This document shows, piece after piece, positions 56,174-64,000 of a stretch of DNA of 64,000 nt (position 1 is its first letter; each line of letters starts with the position of its first letter). Origin of the DNA: Aquimonas voraii (GTDB lineage Bacteria > Pseudomonadota > Gammaproteobacteria > Xanthomonadales > Xanthomonadaceae). The DNA lies in NCBI RefSeq assembly GCF_900101825.1, contig NZ_FNAG01000006.1, positions 62,001 to 126,000 on the forward strand, given 5' to 3'. The notes under the pieces were generated by a model that did no database searches, was not told the origin of the DNA, and saw only the letters and a program-made list of their open reading frames with translations. The translations under genes were made by a program, and so were the position numbers.

Positions 56174-56269
56174 GCGCATGCGAGGGGCTGGCCCGCCGGC
56201 AGTGGTCGATGCGGGTCCATCGAGCTTCCGATCCGCTTCGAGTCCCCTGCCCTTTGCCGGAGTCACTCC

Positions 56270-57310
56270 ATGGCCATCGATCCGCAGCGTCTCTCTTCGC
56301 TCTATCCGCTGGACAGCCTTCGCCGCGACACGCTTGAACACCTCGCCGGCGAGGCCAGCCTCCTGCACTACGGCCCCGGCGAGCCGCTGTTCCGCGCCGG
56401 CGAGGTCGACGAGGACCTGGTTTACCTACTGAGCGGCGCGGTCGACGGCCAATACCCTGACGGCCGCAACAAACGCATCGAAGCCGACAGCCTGCAGGGT
56501 CGCTACCCGGTCGGCGAGGCACAGCCGCGCCGCTTCACCGCGGTCGCAGGCCACGAAGGCGCGGAAGTCGTGCGTCTGGAGCGCCGCGCCACCGAGAAGC
56601 TGCTGGCCTGGGACCAGCTCTGCCGGCACCGCAACGAGCAGGCGGACAGCGCGGAGGACAACGCCTGGGTCTATCGCCTGCTCGGCAGCCGCGCCTTCCA
56701 GAAGCTGCCAACCGGCAACATCGAACGCATGTTCGCGGCCTTTCGCGAAATCCGGGTGCCGGCCGGCGAGAACGTGATCGAGGAAGGCGCGCAGCCCGAC
56801 TATTTCTACGTGATCAAGCACGGCAGCCTTTCGGTCGCGAAGACGCTCGACGGCCCAGCGGTGGTGGTCGCCTATCTGGTGCGCGGCGACTGCTTCGGCG
56901 AGGACGCCCTGCTGTCGAACTCACCGCGCAACGCCACCGTGCGAACGCTCGAGGACTGCCGCCTGATGCGACTGGCGCGCGCGGAATTCGAGGCCGTGCT
57001 GAAGCCACCGGCGGTCGACTGGGCGACGGTTGAAGAAGCCGCTGCGCTGACCCGCGCCGGCGCCAGCGTGGTCGACGTGCGTCTGCCCAGCGAATACCGT
57101 CAGCGCGCGCTGCGCGACGCCATCAACCTGCCGCTGGCCATGCTCCGCGAGGGCGCGGTCGAACGGCTGGATCGGCGCCGACCGGTGCTGGTCTACTGCA
57201 ACACCGGCGAGCGCAGCGCGGCGGCGTGTTTCATCCTGACCCGCTTGGGCTATGACGTGCGTGCCCTGCAGGGCGGCTTGTCACGGGTGATGAAGAAGTC
57301 GGGCGCGTAA
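56270..57310 (+). CDS. Cyclic-nucleotide-binding-like and rhodanese fusion protein
   Basis: 346 residues. A degraded cNMP-binding fold at about 10-115 (LLHYGPGEPLFRAGEVDEDLVYLLSG), a second, better preserved one at about 135-240 (EIRVPAGENVIEEGAQPDYFYVIKHG, then the phosphate-binding cassette FGEDALLSNSPRNATV with Glu and Arg in the right places), and a C-terminal rhodanese domain at about 250-340 (VVDVRLPSEYRQRALRDAINLPL; active-site Cys in VYCNTGERSAA). Cyclic nucleotide or another ligand may control sulfur transfer or signalling; cytosolic because no signal peptide or membrane segment is seen. Start ATG at 56270 has CCGGAG upstream. Confidence 0.88.
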   Translation: MAIDPQRLSSLYPLDSLRRDTLEHLAGEASLLHYGPGEPLFRAGEVDEDLVYLLSGAVDGQYPDGRNKRIEADSLQGRYPVGEAQPRRFTAVAGHEGAEVVRLERRATEKLLAWDQLCRHRNEQADSAEDNAWVYRLLGSRAFQKLPTGNIERMFAAFREIRVPAGENVIEEGAQPDYFYVIKHGSLSVAKTLDGPAVVVAYLVRGDCFGEDALLSNSPRNATVRTLEDCRLMRLARAEFEAVLKPPAVDWATVEEAAALTRAGASVVDVRLPSEYRQRALRDAINLPLAMLREGAVERLDRRRPVLVYCNTGERSAAACFILTRLGYDVRALQGGLSRVMKKSGA

Positions 57311-57404
57311 AGCCACAACGCTCCTGCCGGCAGCCGGCAGCCCAGCCAAGCGCAGGGAATTGTGGGCCAGCGACCGCCCTCCGCCCCGGCGCGCCCGGAC
57401 GCGA

Positions 57405-58037
57405 TCAGCGCCCGACGATAACTTCATCCGCCGGGCGTGCGGCGAACAGGCCGCAGCAGACCACGCCGACGATCTGGTTGATCTCGCGCTCCAGCCCGAC
57501 CGGATCGACGATGCGCAGGTTGTGTACGTCGAGAATCCAGTTGCCGTTGTCGGTCACCACGCCCTCGCGCCAGACCGGTTGCCCACCGAGCGCCACCAGC
57601 TTGCGGCCGACGTGGCTGCGCGCCATCGGGATCACCTCGACCGGCAGCGGGAAGCGGCCGAGCACATCGACCTGCTTGCTGGAATCGATCACGCAGACGA
57701 ATTTGGCGCTGGCCGCGGCGATGATCTTCTCGCGGGTGAGGGCGGCACCGCCGCCCTTGATGAGGCGCTTGTGCGGATCGCACTCGTCGGCGCCATCGAC
57801 GTACAGCGACAGCGGGCCGACCGCGTTGAGATCCATCACCTCGATGCCCTGCGCGCGCAGCAGGGCGCTGCTCTGCTCCGAGCTCGACACCGCGCCGCGG
57901 ATGCGCGACTTCATGCGGCCCAGACCTTCGATGAAGTAGCGCACGGTGGAGCCGGTGCCAACGCCGACGATGCTGTCGTCTTCGACGTGTTCAAGCGCGA
58001 GTTCAGCGGCCTTGCGTTTCTGTTCTTCGAGGGACAT
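57405..58037 (-). CDS. rpiA: Ribose-5-phosphate isomerase A
   Basis: 210 residues, near the usual 219. [15 protein letters not shown] (about 25-39, the phosphate loop), [23 protein letters not shown] (about 66-88, with the catalytic DGADE) and [16 protein letters not shown] (about 91-106, catalytic Glu) are all intact. It interconverts ribose-5-phosphate and ribulose-5-phosphate in the cytosol. Followed by an EVE gene on the same strand, 99 bp away; the gap has GGGATT-type repeats. Confidence 0.95.
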   Translation of the reverse strand: MSLEEQKRKAAELALEHVEDDSIVGVGTGSTVRYFIEGLGRMKSRIRGAVSSSEQSSALLRAQGIEVMDLNAVGPLSLYVDGADECDPHKRLIKGGGAALTREKIIAAASAKFVCVIDSSKQVDVLGRFPLPVEVIPMARSHVGRKLVALGGQPVWREGVVTDNGNWILDVHNLRIVDPVGLEREINQIVGVVCCGLFAARPADEVIVGR

Positions 58038-58049
58038 GGGTGGGAGTCC

Positions 58050-58077
58050 GGGATTGGGGATTCGGGATTGGGGATTC
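58050..58077. repeat. GGGATT oligonucleotide repeat upstream of rpiA
   Basis: Four GGGATT/GGGGATT words in a row, directly upstream of rpiA (start 58037). Same word cluster as inside mnmG (37149-37179) and near imuB. Confidence 0.75.
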
Positions 58078-58136
58078 GCAGAAACGGGTTGCCGCAGGAT
58101 TCGAGACCACGGCGCTGCAGATTGGCGAGCGGCAGC

Positions 58137-58601
<465 letters not shown>

Positions 58602-58625
58602 GCGCTGCATTCTCCGTCGAAAGGC

Positions 58626-59222
58626 TCAGGCCGCGGCGCGGCAGTCGATCAGCTCACGCTCGGTGGCGACGTAATCCAGCGCCACGTCCCACGGCTCGGC
58701 CGTGAAATCCTGCAGCTGCTGGAAGCTGTAGCCGACCCCGACCAGCTGCGGCGACGCCGGCCGCGGTTGGGCGTTGAGGAAGGCGAAGCTGCGGTCGTAG
58801 TAGCCGCCGCCCGCGCCCAGCCGCCCACCGCGGCGGTCGAAGCCGACCAGCGGCACCAGCACGCAGTGCATCTGCTCGGGCTCGAGCTGCGAAGCTCGCT
58901 CGAGATCAGGTTCGGGAATGCCATAGCGGTTGCTGCGCAGGGGATCCCCCGTTCGCCAGGGGGCGAAGCCGAGCGAGCCGTCCTCGCGCAGGCAGGGCAG
59001 GCAGTACACGAACGCGGGTTGCCCCATCAGCAGCGCATGCAGCGAGAGTTCGCCGTCCACCGCCCAGTAGCCGGCGACGTAGCCGGGCTGCGACAGCGCC
59101 GGCAGCTCGCGCAGGCGCTGCGGCAGGGCGAGTGCAGCGGCCATGCGCTCGGGCGCACCGAGCGCACGACGGCGCGCTCTCAGGTCGCGGCGCTGCGGGT
59201 CGCGGGTGTCGGGGCTGGTCAT
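58626..59222 (-). CDS. 5-formyltetrahydrofolate cyclo-ligase
   Basis: 198 residues from the ATG at 59222 (MTSPDTRDPQRRDLRARRRALG), which restores the family N-terminus (RRxLRxxRRALxxxER); a frame to 59300 overlaps 6S RNA and is rejected. The family motif GRLGAGGGYYDRSF (about 132-145) is intact, and CLREDGSLGF and VPLVGFDRRGGRLG fit. It converts 5-formyl-THF to 5,10-methenyl-THF with ATP. Downstream of 6S RNA and zapA, a conserved gammaproteobacterial neighbourhood (ygfA in E. coli). Confidence 0.93.
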   Translation of the reverse strand: MTSPDTRDPQRRDLRARRRALGAPERMAAALALPQRLRELPALSQPGYVAGYWAVDGELSLHALLMGQPAFVYCLPCLREDGSLGFAPWRTGDPLRSNRYGIPEPDLERASQLEPEQMHCVLVPLVGFDRRGGRLGAGGGYYDRSFAFLNAQPRPASPQLVGVGYSFQQLQDFTAEPWDVALDYVATERELIDCRAAA

Positions 59223-59307
59223 GCGCGTGGATGCGAGGCTGGCGCGTCGAAGGCAACGCTTGGGAGAGCGAAGCGCGCCGGTTCCGGGGAACGCGCGCAT
59301 CAGGAAG

Positions 59308-59497
59308 GGAGATCCTCCACCGTGCCGTTGCGAAAACGAACGACCTTGATCCCAGGGATCAGGTGGGATTGCTCACAGGCCCTTGGGCTTTCCGCTGCGT
59401 GGCGGACTTGCACGCTGGGCCCGGTGTCGCGCTCCCGGGGTCGTTATTTAGGGTCAAGGCAATATGTAAGTTTCCGCTGGCGGCACGGCAGAGGACG
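59308..59497 (-). ncRNA. ssrS: 6S RNA
   Basis: Located between zapA and the 5-formyl-THF cyclo-ligase gene on their strand, the conserved site of ssrS. Reading the minus strand, the 5' side TCCTCTGCCGTGCC pairs with the 3' side GGCACGGTGGAGGA near 59310-59325 as the terminal stem. An inner stem AACGACC (59439-59445) pairs with GGTCGTT (59339-59345), and a hairpin CTGATCCCTGGGATCA lies on the 3' side of the bubble, like the E. coli CCTTGAACCAAGGG hairpin. The length of about 190 nt fits. A -10-like TACACT (59503-59508) lies seven bases before the predicted 5' end. Exact ends are uncertain. 6S RNA traps sigma-70 RNA polymerase in stationary phase. Confidence 0.85.
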
Positions 59498-59612
59498 CCG
59501 CGAGTGTAGCGCGCTGGCGCCGGGTCGGCGACGCTGCAGATGCGGCGGATACGTGAAAGCGGGCGGCAAGGCGAGTCGGCGTGACCGCTGACTGTGCCGG
59601 CGGCGCGCTCGG

Positions 59613-59933
59613 CTACGTCGATGGCTTCGGCGGCAGGCCGAGGGCGGCGCCCTGCATCAGCGCGTCGAGCCGGTGGTTGAGGTCGGTCAGGCTGCGCTCG
59701 AGTCGCGCGTCGCGTTCGCGCTGCGACTGGCGCAGCGCGTTCAGCTCGTGGGTGAGGTTCAGGGCCATCAGCACGGCGAGGCGGTCGACGGTCGCACTCG
59801 GGTGGCTGCGCCGCAGCTCGCGCAGCTGGCGATCGACCTGCTCGGCCGAGGCTACCAGGCCCGCGCGCTCCTCGGGCTTGCAGGCCACCAGAAATTCGCG
59901 GTCGAGCACACGCAGGTTGACGGGATCAGTCAT
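59613..59933 (-). CDS. zapA: Cell division protein ZapA
   Basis: 106 residues, normal for ZapA. N-terminal strands (PVNLRVLDREFLVACKPEERAGLVASAEQVDRQL), then the long coiled-coil helix (ATVDRLAVLMALNLTHELNALRQSQ). ZapA binds FtsZ and stabilises the Z ring. Located 10 bp downstream of the ZapB-like gene and upstream of 6S RNA, as is usual. Confidence 0.93.
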   Translation of the reverse strand: MTDPVNLRVLDREFLVACKPEERAGLVASAEQVDRQLRELRRSHPSATVDRLAVLMALNLTHELNALRQSQRERDARLERSLTDLNHRLDALMQGAALGLPPKPST

Positions 59934-59943
59934 CGGGCGATGC

Positions 59944-60165
59944 CTAGGCGCTCTGTTCCAGGGACTTCAGGCGCTGGATCATCGCCTCCACCCGCGCACG
60001 CGCCTGCTCGTTCTTCGACAGCAGGCTGGCCCGCTCTCCCAGCAGCTGCTGCTGCGACTGGCGCAGGTTCGCGTTCTCGCCGGACAGCTGCTGGACCAGC
60101 GCGGCCAGGCGCTCGACGCGCTCGGCCAGGGCCGCGAGCTGTTCGACGGGATCGGGGATGCTCAT
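59944..60165 (-). CDS. TIGR02449-type short coiled-coil protein (ZapB-like)
   Basis: 73 residues, almost entirely coiled coil (LAALAERVERLAALVQQLSGENANLRQSQQQLLGERASLL). It matches the TIGR02449 family that precedes zapA in Xanthomonadales and pseudomonads; thought to be the functional counterpart of ZapB in linking ZapA to the division machinery. Ten bases separate the two genes, so they are probably co-transcribed. Confidence 0.88.
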   Translation of the reverse strand: MSIPDPVEQLAALAERVERLAALVQQLSGENANLRQSQQQLLGERASLLSKNEQARARVEAMIQRLKSLEQSA

Positions 60166-60192
60166 GGCCGGCGACGATAGGCGCGCGCAGGC

Positions 60193-63100
60193 TCAGCGGT
60201 CAATAGACAGGCGCAGGCCCGCGCTGGCGAGCAGCAGGGCCGGATCGTGGTGGTCGAGGAAGTTCGCGCAGTCGCTTTCCTCGATCGGTCGCGACAGCCA
60301 GTAGCCCTGGATCTCGTCGCAGCCCTGCTCGTGCAGGTACTGCAGCTGTTCGACGGTCTCGACGCCTTCGGCCACCACGTTCAGGCCCAGCGAGTGCGCC
60401 ATGGTGATGATGGTGGCGGTAATCGCCTCGTCGTCGGGGTCGGTGGTGAGGTCGCCGACGAACTCCTTGTCGATCTTGAGCGTATCGATCGGCAGGCGCT
60501 TCAGATAGACCAGCGAAGAGTAGCCGGTGCCGAAATCGTCGATCGCCAGCAGCACGCCGAGCTTCTTCAGCTCATGCAGCACCGCGGTGGCCTGGGCGGC
60601 ATTGGCCATGACCATGCTCTCGGTCACCTCCAGCTCGATCGAGGCCGGCGGCAGCGGATACTCGCGCAGCAGCTCGCGGATCAGCTCGACCACGTTGCCG
60701 CGCAGCAGCTGCAGCACCGAGACGTTGATCGACATGGCAAGCCCCTCGCGGCCGGTGGCACGCCAGCCGGACAGCACGCTGAAGGCCTCCCGCAGCACCC
60801 ATTCGCCGATCGGCAGGATCAGGCCGGTTTCTTCGGCGACCGGGATGAATTCACCCGGGCTCATCTCGCCGAGCTCCTCGCTGCGCCAGCGCAGCAGGGC
60901 TTCGAAGCCGGCGACGCCACCGGAACCGAGGTCGAGCCGCGGCTGGAACACCAGGTAGAACTCGCGGCGGTCCAGCGCGCGCCGCAAGGCCGCCACCAGC
61001 GAAGCGCGGCGGCGGGCCTCGGCGTCCATCGCCTCGTTGTAGAAGCTGTAGGTATTGCGGCCGCGGTCCTTGGCCGCGTACATCGCGGTGTCGGCGAACT
61101 TCAGCAGGTCGGTGGGCACCAAGGCGTGGTCCGGGTACAGGCTGATGCCGATCGATGGGGTGATGATGACCTCGCTGCGGCCCTCGACCTCGAGCGGGGC
61201 CTCGAAGGCACCGATCACCCTCTCCGCGACGTCCTCGGCCGCGCCGCGATCCTCAAGGTCTTCGAGGATCACGGTGAACTCGTCACCGCCGAGGCGGGCG
61301 ACGGTGTCCTGCGGCCGCACGGTGGCGAGCAGGCGCGCCGCCGCCGATTTCAGGATGCGGTCGCCGGCGGCGTGACCCATCGAGTCGTTGATGTCCTTGA
61401 AGCGGTCGAGATCCAGAAACAGCACCGCCACCCGCGTGCCCTGCCGGCGCGCGCGCACCACCGCCCGGGCCAGGCGTTCGGACAGCAGGCTGCGGTTGGG
61501 CAGGCCGGTCAGGGTGTCGTAATTGGCGAGGTAGCGGAGTTCCTGCTCGGCGCGCTTGCGGTCGGTGATGTCGCTGACCACCCAGACGTAATGGCTGCGC
61601 TCCCCCTGCGCATCGGTGACCGCGTTCACCTGCACCGCGGCGAGATACTCCTCGCCGTCGCGGCGGCGCTGCCACATCTCCCCGCTCCATTGCCCCGCTG
61701 CGGTGACCGTGCCGTTGACCTGTCGATAGAAGGCCTCGTCGTGCTGGCTGCTGTGCAGGAGGTCCACCGAGCGGCCGTTGACCTCGTCGGGGCCGTAGCC
61801 GGTGATTCGGCAGAAGGCCGGATTGACGCTGACGAAGTGCAGGTCGAGATCGCAGACAGCCACCGCCTCGCCCATGCTGCGGAGCACTTCCGAGGCAATG
61901 CGCCGCTCGTACTCGGCGGCGCGGCTCTCGGTGATGTCGCGCGCGGTGCCGGCCATTCGAACCGGAGTCCCGTTGGGATCGCGCTCGACCACCTTGCCAC
62001 GCGAGCGCACCCAGACCCAGTCGCCATCGCCGCGGCGCACGCGGTGCTCGGACTCGAAGAACGCGGTGCGGCCGGCGATGTGCGCCTGCATGGTCTGCTG
62101 CAGGCGACGGATGTCTTCGGGATGCACCGCACGGGCGCGGAAATCCTCGGTGTCTAGCTCATTGTCGGCGCCCGGCCCGAGCAGCTGCTCGGCGCCGACG
62201 CGGTACAGCCGGTTGCCGCGGATGTCCCAGTCCCAGAACTCGTCGCCCGAGCCCCACAGGGACAGCTTCAGGCGCTCCTCGCGCTCGCGCAGCTCGCCCA
62301 GCAACTGGCGCTCGCGCGCCCGCTCCTGGCGCTGGGCGCGCAGCCACAGCGCCAGCAGGGCGATCGCCAGCAGCGCGTAGGCGATGAAGGCCGGCTGGCT
62401 GGCCCAGACCGGCGGCACGACCTCGATCTGCAGCACGGCCTCTTCGCGGCTGACCCGTCCGTCGCGGTTGCTGCCCTGCACCCGCAGGGTGTAGTGGCCT
62501 GCGGCGAGATTGGTGTAGGTCGCGGAGTTGAGGGTGCCGGCATCGGCCCAGTCCTCGTCGAAGCCCTCCAGCCGATAGCGGAAGTGGTTGCGCTCCGGGA
62601 AGCTGAAATCGAGCGCGGCGAACTCCACCCGCAGCACCTGTTCGGTCTGGGCAAGGCGCAGCTCGGCCGGCATGTCGAGCCCGGCCACCGGCTGCAGGCG
62701 GCGGCCGACGCCGATCGAGGTGAGGCGTACCGGCGCGTCATAGTTGCTCGGCGCGAAGCGCCGCGGATCGAGCAGGTTCAGGCCGCGCACGCCGCCGAAA
62801 GCCAGCCGGCCGTCACGCAGGGCGAGCGCGGCGGCGCCGTTGAACTCGAGGTCCTGCAGGCCGTCCTGCAGCTCGTAGCGGACCACATCGCCGGCATCCG
62901 GATCGAGCCGGGCCAGGCCGCTGTTGCCGCTCAGCCAGACCCGGCCCCTGGCATCCATCAGCGCGGCGTAGACGGTCGGCGTAGCGAGACCGCGCGCGGT
63001 TCCGTAGCGGGTCACCTGCAGCCCACCCTCCGGCAGCCAACGCAGCCGATTCAGGCCGCTGTGGGTGGACACCCACAGCAGGCCCTCGGGGTCCTGGAAG

Positions 63101-64000
63101 AGATGCCTGACCAGGTTGCCACTCAGGGTATTGGGGTCGGCCGGGTCGTGCAGCAGCCGCTGCACCTTGCCGCTGACGGGGTCGATGCGGTTCAGGCCTT
63201 CCAGGCTGCCCGCCCAGATCGCGCCTTCGCGGTCTTCCAGCACATAGGTGATCAGCGGATGGCTGAGGGTGGCGAGGTCGTCGGCAGCGTGGCGGTACCA
63301 GCGGTGTTCGCCGCTGTCGACGTCCCAGGCCAGCAGGCCGTCGCCGAAGGTGGCGATCCACAGGCGGCCATCGCGGGCCCGCAGCAGGTGGCGCAGGTCG
63401 GTGACCGCGCTGTCCTTGCCGGGTGGACGGGGCAGTTCGCGCAGCCGCGCGCTGCGCTTGACGGGGTCGTATTCGAAAAGCCCGCGGTCGGAGGACACCC
63501 AGAGCCCGCCTGCGCCGGCATCGGCGATTCCGAATACCCGGATCGAGCCGTCCTCGCCATTGCGCGGCAGGGCCGCGCGCAGGGCCGGGTAGTGGCTCTC
63601 GAACTCCATCCCCGGCGCAACCAGCCGGATCAGGCCACGGCCTTCGCTGCCGAGCCAGAGCTGGCCCTCGATGTCCTCGTGCAGGGTGCGGATGTTGTTG
63701 GCCAGCACCGGATCGAGCGCGCTGCGGGTCTCGCTGATCCGCGTGAACAGCGCCCCTTCCGGCCGGGTCGTGGCGACCCCGCGGGCTTCTCCGCCCACCC
63801 ACAGCAGACCGGAACGAGAAATCATCAGTCGCGCAACGCGATCTTCGTGCAGGCTCTGCTCCAGATCGGGATCGTGGCGCAGGCTGAGGGTGTCTCCGCT
63901 GGCCGGGTCCAGCCGCAGCAGGCCGCTGTTGTGCAGGGCCAGCCAGAGCTGCTGCTCGGCATCGACCACGATCGCCCGTACGGGCATGCCGCGTCCCTGC
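60193..64000 (-). CDS. Two-component-propeller PAS-GGDEF-EAL cyclic-di-GMP protein (5' end outside window)
   Basis: At least 1268 residues; the frame is open beyond the right edge (the ATG at 63987 is unlikely to be the true start). N-terminal part: repeated two-component-regulator propeller blades (LWVGGEARGVATTRPEG, LWLGSEGRGLIRL, GLWVSSDRGLFEYDP, IWAGSLEGLNRIDP) and a Y_Y_Y domain (LRVEFAALDFSFPERNHFRYRLEGFDEDW). A membrane helix follows (PAFIAYALLAIALLALWLRA). Two PAS domains come next, then GGDEF with the intact RLGGDEFTVIL motif and an EAL domain with intact GFEALLRW. It likely senses a periplasmic signal and makes or breaks c-di-GMP in the cytosol; the net activity cannot be told. Confidence 0.92.
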   Translation of the reverse strand, partial: QGRGMPVRAIVVDAEQQLWLALHNSGLLRLDPASGDTLSLRHDPDLEQSLHEDRVARLMISRSGLLWVGGEARGVATTRPEGALFTRISETRSALDPVLANNIRTLHEDIEGQLWLGSEGRGLIRLVAPGMEFESHYPALRAALPRNGEDGSIRVFGIADAGAGGLWVSSDRGLFEYDPVKRSARLRELPRPPGKDSAVTDLRHLLRARDGRLWIATFGDGLLAWDVDSGEHRWYRHAADDLATLSHPLITYVLEDREGAIWAGSLEGLNRIDPVSGKVQRLLHDPADPNTLSGNLVRHLFQDPEGLLWVSTHSGLNRLRWLPEGGLQVTRYGTARGLATPTVYAALMDARGRVWLSGNSGLARLDPDAGDVVRYELQDGLQDLEFNGAAALALRDGRLAFGGVRGLNLLDPRRFAPSNYDAPVRLTSIGVGRRLQPVAGLDMPAELRLAQTEQVLRVEFAALDFSFPERNHFRYRLEGFDEDWADAGTLNSATYTNLAAGHYTLRVQGSNRDGRVSREEAVLQIEVVPPVWASQPAFIAYALLAIALLALWLRAQRQERARERQLLGELREREERLKLSLWGSGDEFWDWDIRGNRLYRVGAEQLLGPGADNELDTEDFRARAVHPEDIRRLQQTMQAHIAGRTAFFESEHRVRRGDGDWVWVRSRGKVVERDPNGTPVRMAGTARDITESRAAEYERRIASEVLRSMGEAVAVCDLDLHFVSVNPAFCRITGYGPDEVNGRSVDLLHSSQHDEAFYRQVNGTVTAAGQWSGEMWQRRRDGEEYLAAVQVNAVTDAQGERSHYVWVVSDITDRKRAEQELRYLANYDTLTGLPNRSLLSERLARAVVRARRQGTRVAVLFLDLDRFKDINDSMGHAAGDRILKSAAARLLATVRPQDTVARLGGDEFTVILEDLEDRGAAEDVAERVIGAFEAPLEVEGRSEVIITPSIGISLYPDHALVPTDLLKFADTAMYAAKDRGRNTYSFYNEAMDAEARRRASLVAALRRALDRREFYLVFQPRLDLGSGGVAGFEALLRWRSEELGEMSPGEFIPVAEETGLILPIGEWVLREAFSVLSGWRATGREGLAMSINVSVLQLLRGNVVELIRELLREYPLPPASIELEVTESMVMANAAQATAVLHELKKLGVLLAIDDFGTGYSSLVYLKRLPIDTLKIDKEFVGDLTTDPDDEAITATIITMAHSLGLNVVAEGVETVEQLQYLHEQGCDEIQGYWLSRPIEESDCANFLDHHDPALLLASAGLRLSIDR

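Noticed and set aside
59223-59300. N-terminal extension of the 5-formyl-THF cyclo-ligase
   Set aside because: The extension has no family similarity and reaches to the edge of 6S RNA; the ATG at 59222 gives the conserved N-terminus.

Overview
The window is a G+C-rich chromosomal segment (roughly 68-70 % by eye) of a gammaproteobacterium, most likely of the Lysobacterales/Xanthomonadales (Rhodanobacteraceae- or Lysobacteraceae-like). Support: the lexA-imuA-imuB-dnaE2 mutagenesis cassette, a conserved zapA / 6S RNA / 5-formyl-THF cyclo-ligase locus, a fused indolepyruvate ferredoxin oxidoreductase, many secreted proteins ending in an FxNGFE-like motif, and several families of short palindromic repeats. 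No rRNA, tRNA, CRISPR array or complete insertion sequence was seen.

Layout. (1) 1-12.5 kb: mostly minus-strand genes for exported proteins (a CSLREA beta-helix protein cut by the window edge, an ELWxxDGT-repeat protein, a 1626-residue protein, two overlapping DUF1566 proteins) plus an ECF-type sigma factor; a DUF808 membrane protein lies on the plus strand. (2) 12.5-14.4 kb: a VOC-fold protein and, divergently, an overlapping pair with lower G+C encoding a winged-helix-like protein and a nucleotidyltransferase, laid out like an AbiE toxin-antitoxin operon. (3) 14.7-21.9 kb: lexA, imuA, imuB and, after about 1.1 kb of palindromic repeats, dnaE2. (4) 22-32.2 kb: a co-directional array for a dedicated TonB energy system (DUF3450, TtpC-like MotA/TolQ protein, ExbB, ExbD, TonB, TPR protein), its TonB-dependent receptor and a secreted beta-helix protein. 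(5) 32.7-41.6 kb: a Tyr/Arg-rich lipoprotein, mnmG, gamma-glutamyltransferase, a DUF3293 protein, a Cys/Met PLP enzyme and a divergent Lrp regulator. (6) 41.6-45.3 kb: a 3.7-kb insertion carrying one large secreted beta-propeller protein, flanked by a 94-bp duplication of the lrp 3' end. (7) 45.4-64 kb: a membrane protein, hrpB, an exported protein, an orphan ParA, a fused 2-oxoacid:ferredoxin oxidoreductase, a TPR protein, an AEC transporter, a cNMP-rhodanese fusion, rpiA, an EVE protein, 5-formyl-THF cyclo-ligase, 6S RNA, zapA, a ZapB-like coiled coil, and a large propeller-PAS-GGDEF-EAL protein cut by the right edge.

How it fits together. The mutasome genes form an SOS-controlled translesion module whose own LexA is the first gene. 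The TonB cluster is self-sufficient: proton-driven motor, periplasmic coupling proteins, receptor and a partner protein. Exported proteins and palindromic repeats make up most of the accessory content. The best candidates for undescribed biology are the winged-helix/nucleotidyltransferase pair, the shared C-terminal FxNGFE tag, and the lrp-flanked insertion. Almost all very long ORFs antisense to real genes are by-products of high G+C codon usage and are left out.
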